Positions 1-8,284 of a DNA stretch of 30,606 nt are shown here, piece after piece. The DNA is taken from contig JAHAGQ010000026.1 in assembly GCA_018373675.1 (NCBI GenBank), positions 1 through 30,606 on the forward strand, written 5' to 3'. The notes beneath the pieces were generated by a model. It did no database searches. It saw only the letters and a program-made list of their open reading frames with translations, and was not told the origin of the DNA. The position numbers and the translations under genes were made by a program. Source of the stretch: Collinsella sp. Lineage in GTDB: Bacteria; Actinomycetota; Coriobacteriia; Coriobacteriales; Coriobacteriaceae. Positions within the stretch are counted from its first letter, which is position 1. Each line of letters starts with the position of its first letter.

Positions 1-1711
1 AGACGAACTTGTACTTGAGGCCGGAGGCGTCGCCGGACACCTTGGCCTGCAGCTTGACCGGCTTGCCGCAGAGGGCGGAGCCCGAGACTTCGAGCGACTT
101 AAGAGACCAATTAACAACTTTGTATTTAGAAGTGCTAGTCACATACCCATTGGAGTCAATGACATCAGCATAGATCTCATATTCACCAGCCTGGGGCAGG
201 GTCCAAGAAATCGACGGCGAAGTTAAGTCTTGACCGATTACACCCCAATTGGAATCACTCCAATCAGACCCAGCCCTATGCCAAACAAACTTATATCTAA
301 GGCCATCAGTCTTGCCGCTAACATTTACACCGATTTTTACCGTTGACCCCGCATGTCCCAGTTCTTCCGAGAAGGAAATTCCATTGACGGAGTAGGGATG
401 CGGGAACTGCGCGATGATTGCGGCAGCGTCAGCCTCGCCAAGACGGCGGCAACCATCGTCCGAGAAATAGTTGACCACATCACCGTAATTCGAGATAAAG
501 CCATGTTCGATAAGAATACCTGGAATTCCCTGCTCGCGAGCGCAGCGGATAACGGCGAACTCGTCACCTACCTCCATTTGAAATACGCCGCGGTACGTTA
601 GTCCCATAGCAGCAAGGTTGTTCATGACCTTGTTGGCAAGCTCAACAGAGACCTGCGTGTAGTCGGTGCCATTTGCGGTAGGAGCATAAACTTCTGCGCC
701 GTGAGCTCCAGAAGACCCAGAGTTGATGTGAAAGCTAACAAAGGCCTGCGCGCCCTGATCAATGCAGCGCTGTACGCGATAAAGATAATCATTGCTGGGA
801 TAGTAGCCAGACTGCTCGCGCGCAAGAACGATCTTAAAGCCGTAAGCTTCAAGTTTATTTTTGCAGGCTGTCATGATCTTCCAGGTAAGGTTGGCTTCGC
901 TCTTGCCATTACCCTGAGCGCCAGAATCCACCCCGCCATGTCCGGCGTCAAGTGCAATAACCCCCACATTACGCGCGGAGCGCTCAGCATAGGTGGAAAT
1001 GCCATCGGGCGAATCGGCGCATTCCAATGCCTGCTGAATCGACTGGGCTTCAACGGCATTGCCATCGCCGTCCGCATAGTAAACAGAAGTGCCCCCGGAG
1101 CTCACGGAGCCATCAACGACCGTAAACGAATAATCCCTGTCAGAAAGATCCACCTCATGCTCAGAGCCATCGCCCTGCAAAGCATAGGTTATCGATGTGA
1201 GGAAATATGTATTAGATTCCAACTGCGAGCCAAAAAAAAAAGCAGCAGAATTATCAGCCGTTGCAGATGCTTCAATAGTCCCCTGAACCCCATTGGCACT
1301 TACATAGTTGAGAGTTGCGGAGGCAAGGCTATCGCCGTCATCGGGAGTAGCAAAGGCAACGACCTGATCAGTCCCGCTGGAAAGGCTCGGGTAGGCAAGA
1401 TATACATACTGGAAAGAAGAATCGACCGGTTCAGCCTGCTGATGGTTCTCAGATACATCAACGCCAAAATCCTCATCAGCCGATTCGTCAACGTTCGTTG
1501 CCGGCGATGAATCATCAGCAGCGTCGACATCAACAGAACCCGCATCACGCGAGGCCTCGCCATCATCGTCTGCAGTAGCAGCGTCCACGGCAGCGTCCGC
1601 AGACGGGACGTTGCCCGCAGCGTAGGCAGCAGCCACAGGACCCATCAAGGATGAAATGGTCAAAAGACCAGCAAGAGAAAAAGCTGTTGAGGCACGCAAT
1701 GCCTTTTTCAT
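1..1711 (-). CDS. Secreted N-acetylmuramoyl-L-alanine amidase (Amidase_3) with C-terminal repeats, 3' end outside window
   Basis: Cell-wall hydrolase that cleaves the amide bond between N-acetylmuramic acid and L-Ala of the stem peptide. The start at 1711 follows a GGGGG ribosome-binding site, and the first ~32 residues form a signal peptide (MKKALRAS then a hydrophobic core ending AAAYAAG). An acidic, low-complexity stretch follows. The Amidase_3 domain spans about residues 248-425: DAGHGG (His258), Glu272 in KSEANL, His328 in SFHINSG, and the catalytic Glu402 in LIEHGF. The three zinc ligands and the general base are therefore all present. After ~residue 430 come ~95-residue modules with the motif GLRYKFVW / GLKYKFV, at least two copies, the second cut by the window edge. 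Such modules probably bind the wall or a glycan, which is inference. The gene is a complete 5' part and looks intact. Confidence 0.93.
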   Translation of the reverse strand, partial: MKKALRASTAFSLAGLLTISSLMGPVAAAYAAGNVPSADAAVDAATADDDGEASRDAGSVDVDAADDSSPATNVDESADEDFGVDVSENHQQAEPVDSSFQYVYLAYPSLSSGTDQVVAFATPDDGDSLASATLNYVSANGVQGTIEASATADNSAAFFFGSQLESNTYFLTSITYALQGDGSEHEVDLSDRDYSFTVVDGSVSSGGTSVYYADGDGNAVEAQSIQQALECADSPDGISTYAERSARNVGVIALDAGHGGVDSGAQGNGKSEANLTWKIMTACKNKLEAYGFKIVLAREQSGYYPSNDYLYRVQRCIDQGAQAFVSFHINSGSSGAHGAEVYAPTANGTDYTQVSVELANKVMNNLAAMGLTYRGVFQMEVGDEFAVIRCAREQGIPGILIEHGFISNYGDVVNYFSDDGCRRLGEADAAAIIAQFPHPYSVNGISFSEELGHAGSTVKIGVNVSGKTDGLRYKFVWHRAGSDWSDSNWGVIGQDLTSPSISWTLPQAGEYEIYADVIDSNGYVTSTSKYKVVNWSLKSLEVSGSALCGKPVKLQAKVSGDASGLKYKFV

Positions 1712-1733
1712 ATTGAATCCCCCGTCACAAATA

Positions 1734-1761
1734 ATGTTACTAAGAGAAGATTATCTTACAA
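1734..1761 (-). promoter_or_regulatory. Candidate promoter of the amidase gene
   Basis: On the minus strand a TTGTAA (-35, 1756-1761) is followed after 16 bases by TAACAT (-10, 1734-1739), about 22 bases before the amidase start. It is a sigma-A-like match only; no transcript data support it. Confidence 0.35.
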
Positions 1762-1822
1762 TCTCCTCTGCATCGGAAGTCCAGTTATTCGAAGCGCGGG
1801 AATTGTTATAAAGGCAGACAGA

Positions 1823-1847
1823 AACCTGCTCTTATAAATAGCAGGTT
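1823..1847. repeat. Perfect 8-bp hairpin
   Basis: AACCTGCT (1823-1830) and AGCAGGTT (1840-1847) are exact inverted copies around a 9-base AT loop, in the gap upstream of the amidase gene. There is no U-run on either side, so it is not a convincing terminator. It lies at the end of a degraded stretch (1854-2045) and may be a leftover of an old transcription unit. Confidence 0.5.
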
Positions 1848-1853
1848 ACGTTC

Positions 1854-2045
1854 TCAGCAAACTTTTGTTTTTCGTCCTTCCATGGACATAGTGTTAGCTC
1901 TAGTTTTTGAAGCAATTAGCGGCACCCCAAACAGCGCAAGCGCCAGTGAAACAAAATCAACTGAAACACGCAATTCGTTTAAGCACGCGGCGGACGACGA
2001 AAGCGTGTACACAGCCGCGAAATACAGCAAAATGCCCCAACGTTT
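1854..2045 (-). pseudogene. Possible relic of a two-helix membrane protein fragment
   Basis: Reading the minus strand from 2045 to a stop at 1854 gives about 63 codons with two hydrophobic segments, RWGILLYFAAVYTLSSSAA and VDFVSLALALFGVPLIA, joined by a short polar loop and followed by basic residues. This is the pattern of the first helices of a polytopic membrane protein such as a polysaccharide polymerase or transporter. No start codon with a ribosome-binding site precedes it, and a stop lies immediately upstream, so it cannot be a whole gene. The family is not recognised. A different frame gives a 74-codon ORF over the same bases that does not look like protein. The rest of 1762-2205 holds nothing else I can support. 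Confidence 0.3.
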
Positions 2046-2205
2046 CGCTTACATCAGGGGCGTCTAGGGCTTCGTCGATAAAAAATCTCGTAAGTATATT
2101 TGCACAAAGCAAGACACGGTCTCCACGAATCAAACAACAGCAATGCAGCCAAAACCCAACGGCTTTATAGCTCTTGAGCACCCTATGCCGAACCTAGGCA
2201 TCTCT

Positions 2206-2600
2206 TAGCTCTAAAGCGAAAGTACTCGCTTTCGGCTGATAGGTTTGGCCCGAGCCACGCGTCACCGTCAAGAATAAACTCCGGTCAGCGTTGCATGAAC
2301 AGTGCTTGCTCGCGCTTCCAGCGGCGCAGCTTTTCCTCGCTGGCCTCTTCCCTGCCGCGCGAGGTGAACTCATAGTGGTACAGCTCGGCATAGGGCGTAA
2401 AGATGGTACGGTAGCCCGCCTCCCACACGCGCAGGCAAAAGTCTGCGTCGTTAAAACCGACGGCGAATTCCTCGTTATGGACGCCAACCTGTTTAAACAC
2501 TTCGCGGCGGACCATCTGGCAGGCGCCCGGTACAGCGCTAAAGTTGACGGGCGCGCAGCACGGGCAAGAAAGCCCTCACTCTCTGCGAATGGTATCTTTG
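2206..2600 (-). pseudogene. 3' remnant of a duplicated GT2 glycosyltransferase gene
   Basis: The minus strand encodes a near-copy of the last ~110 residues of the 828-residue glycosyltransferase at 3525-6011 (shared: EEFAVGFNDADFCLRVWEAG and YHYEFTSRGREEA). Three defects show it is dead. The 5' ~85% of the gene is missing. A one-base deletion near 2530-2545 shifts the frame where the intact gene reads RPGNFSAVTG. The Trp codon after FMQR has become TGA at about 2285, after which homology continues in frame (PEFILDGDAWLGPNLSAESEY). It is the scar of a tandem duplication in the polysaccharide locus. The stretch 2601-2766 holds nothing I can identify. Confidence 0.85.
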
Positions 2601-2766
2601 TTGCGGCAAATTAAAACACGCAATGCTATAGATAGACGAAATCTGATTGGCGGGCGACGATGAATGCCGCATCTTATTATCACGGGGATTGTCATCCCGG
2701 AAAAACCCGATATGACAATCGACGCTGGCGGCAGTCTTAAAGATGGTGACGTCGCCCTCTCTCGAC

Positions 2767-3375
2767 CTAGAACCGTTCGAGAATCTCCTCGGCATTCTCT
2801 CGCAGATAGATATCTAGGTCCGGCACGGCAAACTGCACGTAGCCCCTCTGTGGCGCCTGAATAACCTCTCTTTGTAGCAATTTTGCCCTAATGGAGCTGA
2901 CCTCATTAGTCTTTTTACCCATGCGCCTAGCAACCTCGGATGATTTGGACTGTTGTTTGTCCTCGCACATCGCCAAAAGGTATTTGATATCGTTAGGCCC
3001 CAGTCCAGAAATCGCGGGCTCGTGAACAACATCGTGAAAACGAGCCTCTGCCAGCGCAATGCCTTCGGTGACGTCGCGCTCGCTCACAATGGCACTTTTG
3101 GCGCGATGCAAGTTGGCGCGCTGCCAAATGGAATAACCGACCAGTTGCACCAGATAGGCATAGCCCTTAGTGGCCTTAGCGGCTCTCGACAGAAAATTGT
3201 CCTCTATGGTCAAACCAGTCGCGACAAAGCTATCGCCCATAGAGAGCGCTACCTCCACCTGGTTGATAGGCGCCAGATCTTCGGGGAGGGCACGACGCAA
3301 GAACGTAAGCGCCTTGCCGTTAATAAGATCCATAACGCCGGCGGGTAAGCCGGCAAAGGCAAGTGCGATATCTAC
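2767..3375 (-). pseudogene. C-terminal remnant of an ATP-binding (AAA, archaeal-type ATPase) protein
   Basis: An open frame of 188 codons begins at an ATG (3333), but recognisable family sequence starts before it. In-frame codons back to a stop at 3376-3378 read VDIALAFAGLPAGV, which looks like the sensor-1 strand that precedes DLINGKALTFLRRA in such ATPases. The piece thus has the small helical part of the ATPase and a C-terminal winged-helix-like region (SSEVARRMGKKTNEVSSIRA, then a GYVQFAVPDLDIYLRE ending). It lacks the P-loop and Walker B region. The family is common in Coriobacteria as ~380-residue proteins. The fragment could still be translated, but without the nucleotide-binding half I judge it a pseudogene. 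Bases 3376-3524 are AT-rich and carry no gene. Confidence 0.7.
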
Positions 3376-3524
3376 TTATATCGGATAATATCGAGTTATA
3401 TAAGCCTGTATAAACTTATCGCGAAAGTATCGAGCTTTCGTAATTTATCTTAGCAAGTAGTCCAACGTTGCTTTATTCCAAGCTCATATCGTAAGTAAGT
3501 TGAGGACTTCCTAAAATCCATTTT

Positions 3525-6011
3525 CTAAAGCGAGAAATACTCGCTTTCAGCGGATAAGTTCGGCCCCAACCACGGATCGCCCGTCAAGAAGAACTCAGGC
3601 CAGCGCTGCATGAACAGTGCTTGCTCGCGCTTCCAGCGGCGCAGCTTTTCCTCGTTGGCCTCTTCCCTGCCGCGCGAGGTGAACTCGTAGTGGTACAGCT
3701 CTGCATAGGGCGTAAAGATGGTGCGGTAGCCGGCCTCCCACACGCGCAGGCAAAAGTCAGCGTCGTTAAAACCGACGGCGAATTCCTCGTTGTAGCCGCC
3801 GACCCGCTCAAATACGTCGCGTCGGACCATCTGGCAGGCACCCGTTACGGCGCTGAAATTACCGGGGCGCACAGCGCGGGCAAGATAGCCCTCGCGCTTT
3901 GCCGAGAAGTCCTGGTTGGCATGGGCAAGTGCGCCACGCACGCCAACCAAAATGCCGGCATGTTGCACCAGATGATCGACAAAGTAGAGTTTGGCGCCCA
4001 CCACGCCCGCATCGGGACGCTGCAGATAGCTCATCATCTCTTCGATAAAGTCTGGGCTTATGACCTCGGTATCGTTGTTGAGCAGCAGCAGATAGTCGCC
4101 CTTGGCATACTCCACGCCAAAGTTAATGATCTGGGAGTAATTGAACTCACCCGACCAGTACACAACGCGCGCGATACCCTTGCCTTCGGATGCCGCAGCC
4201 ACGCGCTCTGGCAGGGTTTCGTAATACGCAAACGTCTCCGGGGCTTCGCTGTTGTTCTCCACCAAGACAATCTCGTAGTTGGCATACGTTGCCTTCTGGG
4301 CGATCGACATCACACAGGCGTCAAGCGTCTCAATGTGATCCTTGGTGGGAATCACAATGCTCACCAGCGGCGCAGGCTCCGGCAGCGCATGGCGCATGCG
4401 GTAGACAAACGGCGTCTCGGCCTCCTCGACCGTTCCGTGAACGCCCAGCGCGTTAAAGTGGCGCTGCAGCGCAAGACGACCCGCTTCAATGGCATACGGC
4501 TTGCTATCGGCAGAGCCATCGGCGGTCGATCCCGGATGCACGCGCCAGTGATACAGCACATGCGCAACGTGCTCAAAGCGCGCGCCGGCTGCAAGGCAGC
4601 GAAGCGTCAAGTCGTAGTCCTGGGCGCCCGCAACGTCTTCTGGGGACATACCAATGTGATCGATGAGCGCCTTCTCCACCATCAGGAAATGCGTCACGCA
4701 GTTATGGCTATAGAGCAGGTCGACGTTGAGTACGGTCTTAAAGACCGGCTGGCCCCACTCCCCCGTTTTCTGGAACATGTCCTCGTCGCAGAACAGGACC
4801 TGGGGACGCTCGTCCTCGGCAGCCTTGTTCAGCGCGGCAACATAGTGGAACAACGCGTCCGGTTCCAGGATGTCGTCATGGTCCAAGAACGCGATGTAGT
4901 CGCCCGTCGCTTGCTCGATACCTGCGTTGGTGTTGACCACAATGCCGCCGTTGCCGGGAAGCTCGATGCGACGGATGCGCTCGTCGTTGGCACCTGCCGC
5001 AAGGGCGGCCACCGCATCCCATTCAGGCGAGGCATCCATAAGGAGCAGTTCCCAGTTGTCATAGCTCTGGGCTAGCACCGAGTTCAGCAGCTCGCGCAGG
5101 TATTCCCGATCAGTCTTGTAGCACGGCACCACAATGCTCACGAGCGGTCTATAGGCAAAGGCCGCCGAAGCGACACGCTGGCACGCCAAATCGCCCGGCT
5201 TTGCGCGATGCTGCTCAAACCAACGTCGATAAGCTGCGTCGTCAGCGCGTGCATCCTTCATGCGATTCCAACTGTCGTCGACCATGCCGTTGTACAGGCG
5301 ACCATCCATGGCGCAAAAACCGCTCTGGATCTGCCCCGCGGGGTCGATTGCAATCGCGACAAAATCACGTATATCCTGGGGCATCTCAACGCTTAAATAC
5401 GTTTTATTGACGCGGCAACCGTTGCGCTGCGGCACATCGACCTGCGATTCAAACACATGCACGGTAGCATCGATGGCATTCATATGCGTATCGAAGATCT
5501 GGAGCTCAGGCGCGCACTGGGGGTCTCCCGCCCAGGTAACCTCATAGCGCCACACCGCGCCGGAGTCTGCCGGCAAATAGCGAATGGCATCGATCTCGTA
5601 GCGACCGCAGCATTCGCCACGCTGCGCATCGCGGATAAGCGCGCACAGCGCAGGCTTTGCTTTGTAGTTAATCTTGGATTCCAGCTTGGCCACGCGGCTA
5701 TCGAGGCGAATAGAGCCCAACCTTTGACCACCGGATGCAAAAACGACATCCATCGACGAGCCATCCAAAAACGGAAGTACCATGACGGCGAGCTCGCGCT
5801 CGTAATCGGAAACGGAAGGGCAAAGCGCCAGCACACGGCCATGATCGACCGGGAGCACCAGCGACGGCACACGAGAACCGCTCGTCGTCGCATGGACAAA
5901 CGCTTGAGAACCCTCCCGCTCAATAAGCGCGGCGACATCCTGACCGGCAAAACGAAGCAGCACAAACAGACGGCCCTGGCTGCGGCAAAGTGCCAAACGC
6001 TTGATACTCAT
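3525..6011 (-). CDS. Large family-2 glycosyltransferase with two GT-A domains
   Basis: 828-residue protein, probably cytoplasmic and membrane-associated, that would add sugars to a lipid-linked surface polysaccharide. Residues 1-~270 are an N-terminal region I do not recognise. A first GT2 domain starts near residue 288 (LVSIVVPCYKTD) with a DHDD metal-binding motif near 377. A second starts near 547 (LVSIVIPTKDH) with NNDTEV near 643 and the ADFCLRVWEAG acceptor-side motif near 765. Two-domain GT2 proteins of this kind often make alternating linkages in rhamnan-type or O-antigen-like chains, but the donor sugar cannot be read from the sequence. Its ATG directly abuts the TAG of the upstream glycosyltransferase gene (6012-6014), so the two are translationally coupled. 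Its C-terminus exists again as a relic at 2206-2600. No transmembrane segments are seen. Confidence 0.92.
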   Translation of the reverse strand: MSIKRLALCRSQGRLFVLLRFAGQDVAALIEREGSQAFVHATTSGSRVPSLVLPVDHGRVLALCPSVSDYERELAVMVLPFLDGSSMDVVFASGGQRLGSIRLDSRVAKLESKINYKAKPALCALIRDAQRGECCGRYEIDAIRYLPADSGAVWRYEVTWAGDPQCAPELQIFDTHMNAIDATVHVFESQVDVPQRNGCRVNKTYLSVEMPQDIRDFVAIAIDPAGQIQSGFCAMDGRLYNGMVDDSWNRMKDARADDAAYRRWFEQHRAKPGDLACQRVASAAFAYRPLVSIVVPCYKTDREYLRELLNSVLAQSYDNWELLLMDASPEWDAVAALAAGANDERIRRIELPGNGGIVVNTNAGIEQATGDYIAFLDHDDILEPDALFHYVAALNKAAEDERPQVLFCDEDMFQKTGEWGQPVFKTVLNVDLLYSHNCVTHFLMVEKALIDHIGMSPEDVAGAQDYDLTLRCLAAGARFEHVAHVLYHWRVHPGSTADGSADSKPYAIEAGRLALQRHFNALGVHGTVEEAETPFVYRMRHALPEPAPLVSIVIPTKDHIETLDACVMSIAQKATYANYEIVLVENNSEAPETFAYYETLPERVAAASEGKGIARVVYWSGEFNYSQIINFGVEYAKGDYLLLLNNDTEVISPDFIEEMMSYLQRPDAGVVGAKLYFVDHLVQHAGILVGVRGALAHANQDFSAKREGYLARAVRPGNFSAVTGACQMVRRDVFERVGGYNEEFAVGFNDADFCLRVWEAGYRTIFTPYAELYHYEFTSRGREEANEEKLRRWKREQALFMQRWPEFFLTGDPWLGPNLSAESEYFSL
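3527..3547 (-). repeat. Perfect 8-bp hairpin over the glycosyltransferase stop codon
   Basis: AAAGCGAG and CTCGCTTT face each other around five bases, overlapping the last codons of the 828-residue glycosyltransferase gene. A similar hairpin survives at the end of the relic near 2206-2230. On the minus strand only short T-runs follow, so a terminator role is possible but weak. Confidence 0.4.
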
Positions 6012-7079
6012 CTACACTTCTCGCTTTCCAAGGGCGTTCGCTGCCATGCGTTTGCAGGCACCCAGGCGCCCAAACCTCAAGACGTCGTAATCGAACATGA
6101 GCTTTTTGCACGCACGGGCATTGGGGGCATTGCTGGTAAGCGCTGCACGCACCATAGCAGCAACAGAAGGAGCGCATTGCGCGAGCGCAGTATCGCTGCC
6201 CACGGCAGAGCCGGCAAGCGCCGTGGCAACGGCAGCAAACACCTTGCCGCAGTCCGTACCCAACAGCCTGAGCGCATCGTACAGCACCAGATCGCACAGG
6301 AAATATGCCAGGTCATCGGCATGCTGGGCATCGAGACCATCGCGCTGCCAGTCAGCCAGCACCGCGGAGTAAATCTTCACGTGCTCTAGCAGGCGCGTCT
6401 CGTCGTCATAGCGCATGATGTCCATGAGCGAGCCCTTGCGCGCCACACGGTAGTCATACAGCTTGTTCGAGATAAGCGAAGTCTTGCACGAACGACCGTA
6501 CACGGCAAAATCGAAGACCTGGTCCTCGCCATACTTAACGGTTTCGTCGAACACGATCCCGTTGCCCAGCAAAAACTCACGCTTGCAGGCGGTGCGCCAT
6601 GCAAAGGGGCGAGACGCTTCCTTAAACAGCAGGTCGGTGCTATAGCCCTCAAATGACACATCGCGCGGGCTCAGCACATAGTTAAGCCACGGATACCCTG
6701 CCTCCAGCGGATACGGGTTCGCGCCAAAGGTCAAAACGTCGCAGTCCTCGCGCTCAAAGGCATCGACGATCACGCGGCATGCATCGGGCGTAAAGCGGTC
6801 GTCGGAATCCAAAAACGCGACGATAGGAGCCGAGGACGCAGCGATACCCGCGTTACGGGCGCTCGACAAACCACCGTTGGGTTTATCAATCAGCGTAAAG
6901 CGCGCGTCCTTTTCGCAATAGGCAGCGGCGATGTCGCGCGACCCATCCGGCGAGCCATCGTTAACCAGCACACCTTCCCAACCGGGCATATCCTGCGCGA
7001 GTAGGGAGTCCAGGCACCATGCCAGGCAATCCTCCACCTTGTAGATGGGAACGACAACGGAAATCTTGGGGGTAACCAT
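6012..7079 (-). CDS. Family-2 glycosyltransferase
   Basis: 355-residue GT2 enzyme of the capsule/exopolysaccharide type. It has an N-terminal GT-A fold (ISVVVPIYKVEDCL), the nucleotide-binding VNDGSPDGS near residue 39, KPNGGLSSARNAG near 66-78, and the metal-binding DSDD at 91-94. A later GEDQVFDF motif supplies the usual acidic catalytic residue. The C-terminal ~130 residues are helical and family-variable. I chose ATG 7079 because AGGAG lies 9 bases upstream. A GTG at 7085 is also in frame but only 3 bases from that site. The ribosome-binding site overlaps the stop of the next gene upstream (7092-7094), which indicates one operon. The sugar specificity is unknown. Confidence 0.9.
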   Translation of the reverse strand: MVTPKISVVVPIYKVEDCLAWCLDSLLAQDMPGWEGVLVNDGSPDGSRDIAAAYCEKDARFTLIDKPNGGLSSARNAGIAASSAPIVAFLDSDDRFTPDACRVIVDAFEREDCDVLTFGANPYPLEAGYPWLNYVLSPRDVSFEGYSTDLLFKEASRPFAWRTACKREFLLGNGIVFDETVKYGEDQVFDFAVYGRSCKTSLISNKLYDYRVARKGSLMDIMRYDDETRLLEHVKIYSAVLADWQRDGLDAQHADDLAYFLCDLVLYDALRLLGTDCGKVFAAVATALAGSAVGSDTALAQCAPSVAAMVRAALTSNAPNARACKKLMFDYDVLRFGRLGACKRMAANALGKREV

Positions 7080-7091
7080 AATCACGCGCTC

Positions 7092-8210
7092 CTACTGTGC
7101 GGCCGGAACGTCATCAGGGTGCGGGTTGTCACCGTAAGTGCGCTGATACGTCAGCACGCGCCAGACCAGCGGCAGGCCGCCGATCTTAAAGTAGTGCTTA
7201 AACGTATTGAGCTTGCCCGGCTTCTTAAAATCAAAGCGCGAATCGATATAGGCGCGGGGCGACTTGACCATCAGGCGCAAGTCGGTCTCGCCACGCGGAT
7301 CAAACAGCGACAGATCAAAGCGACCGGCATCCCAGTCGGCCTTGAGCTCGGACGAGGCTTTCTTCCAAAACTGCTCGCGCAGTTCATCGACCAGGCGCTC
7401 ATCATTCCAACGGTACGTATCGACCTTCATGCGCATTAAAATACCCTGAAGCTGAGCCTTAAGCTCGGGGCGTTCATCCAAAAAGCGCTGCATCTCGGCG
7501 TATTCGTCGCACACGCAAAATACCTTGTTGGGCGAATTAACGGAGCTCTTCTCGTTATCCTGGCGATAGCACAAAATGGGGTCCGCAATAAACGCGGCAC
7601 GCTCGGCGCAAGCCCAAACCTTAAAGTTAAAGCCTGCGTCCTGATACGAGGCACCCGGCGTGGGAAGGAACCGAATCTGATTGTCGTTGAGGAACTCGCG
7701 CCGATAGATAGCCGACCAAATGGAAGGTTTGCGGTAGAAGATGCCCGGGCGATCGACAGGGCGATACGCGGCGCCCGTCATATGCTCGTCGATGATCCCA
7801 AACAGCTCACGGCGCTCGCTGGGCGTGGACCAATACAGGTAAAAGTCGCCCTTCACCACATCGGCATGCTCAGCATCGGCCTTGGCGACCAGCTTTTGGA
7901 GCGAATCCTCAAACATAAAGTCGTCGGACTCAAGGATGCCCACGTACTCACCGCGCGCCATCTCCAGGCCGCGGTTCATCGAGTCGCCGTAGCCGCTGTT
8001 GGCTTTGTCGATCATCTTGACACGGGAGTCGCGCTCCATGTACTCGCGGATAATCGCCGGCGAGCTGTCGGTCGACCCGTCGTTAATGCAGATGATCTCG
8101 ATGTCCTTGAGCGTCTGAGTCACGGCAGAATCGAGGCACTCGCGCAGGTAGCGTTCGACATTGCAAATGGGAACAAGCAGCGAAACTTTAGGGGTATCAG
8201 AGTTCTGCAA
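7092..8210 (-). CDS. Family-2 glycosyltransferase (paralogue of 9332-10435)
   Basis: 372-residue GT2 enzyme: VSLLVPICNVERYL, INDGSTDSS (residues 42-50), ANSGYGDSMNRG and ESDD at 94-97. It then has the GASYQDAGFNFK region expected to carry the catalytic acid, and CYRQDNEKSSVNS. It starts at TTG 8210, eight bases after an AGGAGG ribosome-binding site; no better-placed ATG exists. It closely resembles the protein from 9332-10435 through the first ~260 residues, while the C-terminal 100 residues diverge. This suggests the same nucleotide-sugar donor type but a different acceptor. A 74-base gap separates it from the upstream gene 8285-9325, the largest break inside the minus-strand array, so an extra promoter there is possible. 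Confidence 0.9.
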   Translation of the reverse strand: MQNSDTPKVSLLVPICNVERYLRECLDSAVTQTLKDIEIICINDGSTDSSPAIIREYMERDSRVKMIDKANSGYGDSMNRGLEMARGEYVGILESDDFMFEDSLQKLVAKADAEHADVVKGDFYLYWSTPSERRELFGIIDEHMTGAAYRPVDRPGIFYRKPSIWSAIYRREFLNDNQIRFLPTPGASYQDAGFNFKVWACAERAAFIADPILCYRQDNEKSSVNSPNKVFCVCDEYAEMQRFLDERPELKAQLQGILMRMKVDTYRWNDERLVDELREQFWKKASSELKADWDAGRFDLSLFDPRGETDLRLMVKSPRAYIDSRFDFKKPGKLNTFKHYFKIGGLPLVWRVLTYQRTYGDNPHPDDVPAAQ

Positions 8211-8284
8211 GAGAACCTCCTGTTGAATAGCGTGTAACAGGGTTATTTTAGCAGCCGGGTTGCGGCGGGCGGCAGCGCTTGGAA

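Noticed and set aside
3621..5075. 484-codon plus-strand frame inside the 828-residue glycosyltransferase gene
   Set aside because: Antisense shadow; composition and lack of motifs argue against a gene, while the minus-strand frame has two GT-A domains.
8211..8284. Riboswitch or attenuator between glycosyltransferase genes
   Set aside because: A 6-bp CCTGTT/AACAGG pairing touches the ribosome-binding site of the 7092-8210 gene, but it is too short and isolated to claim regulation.
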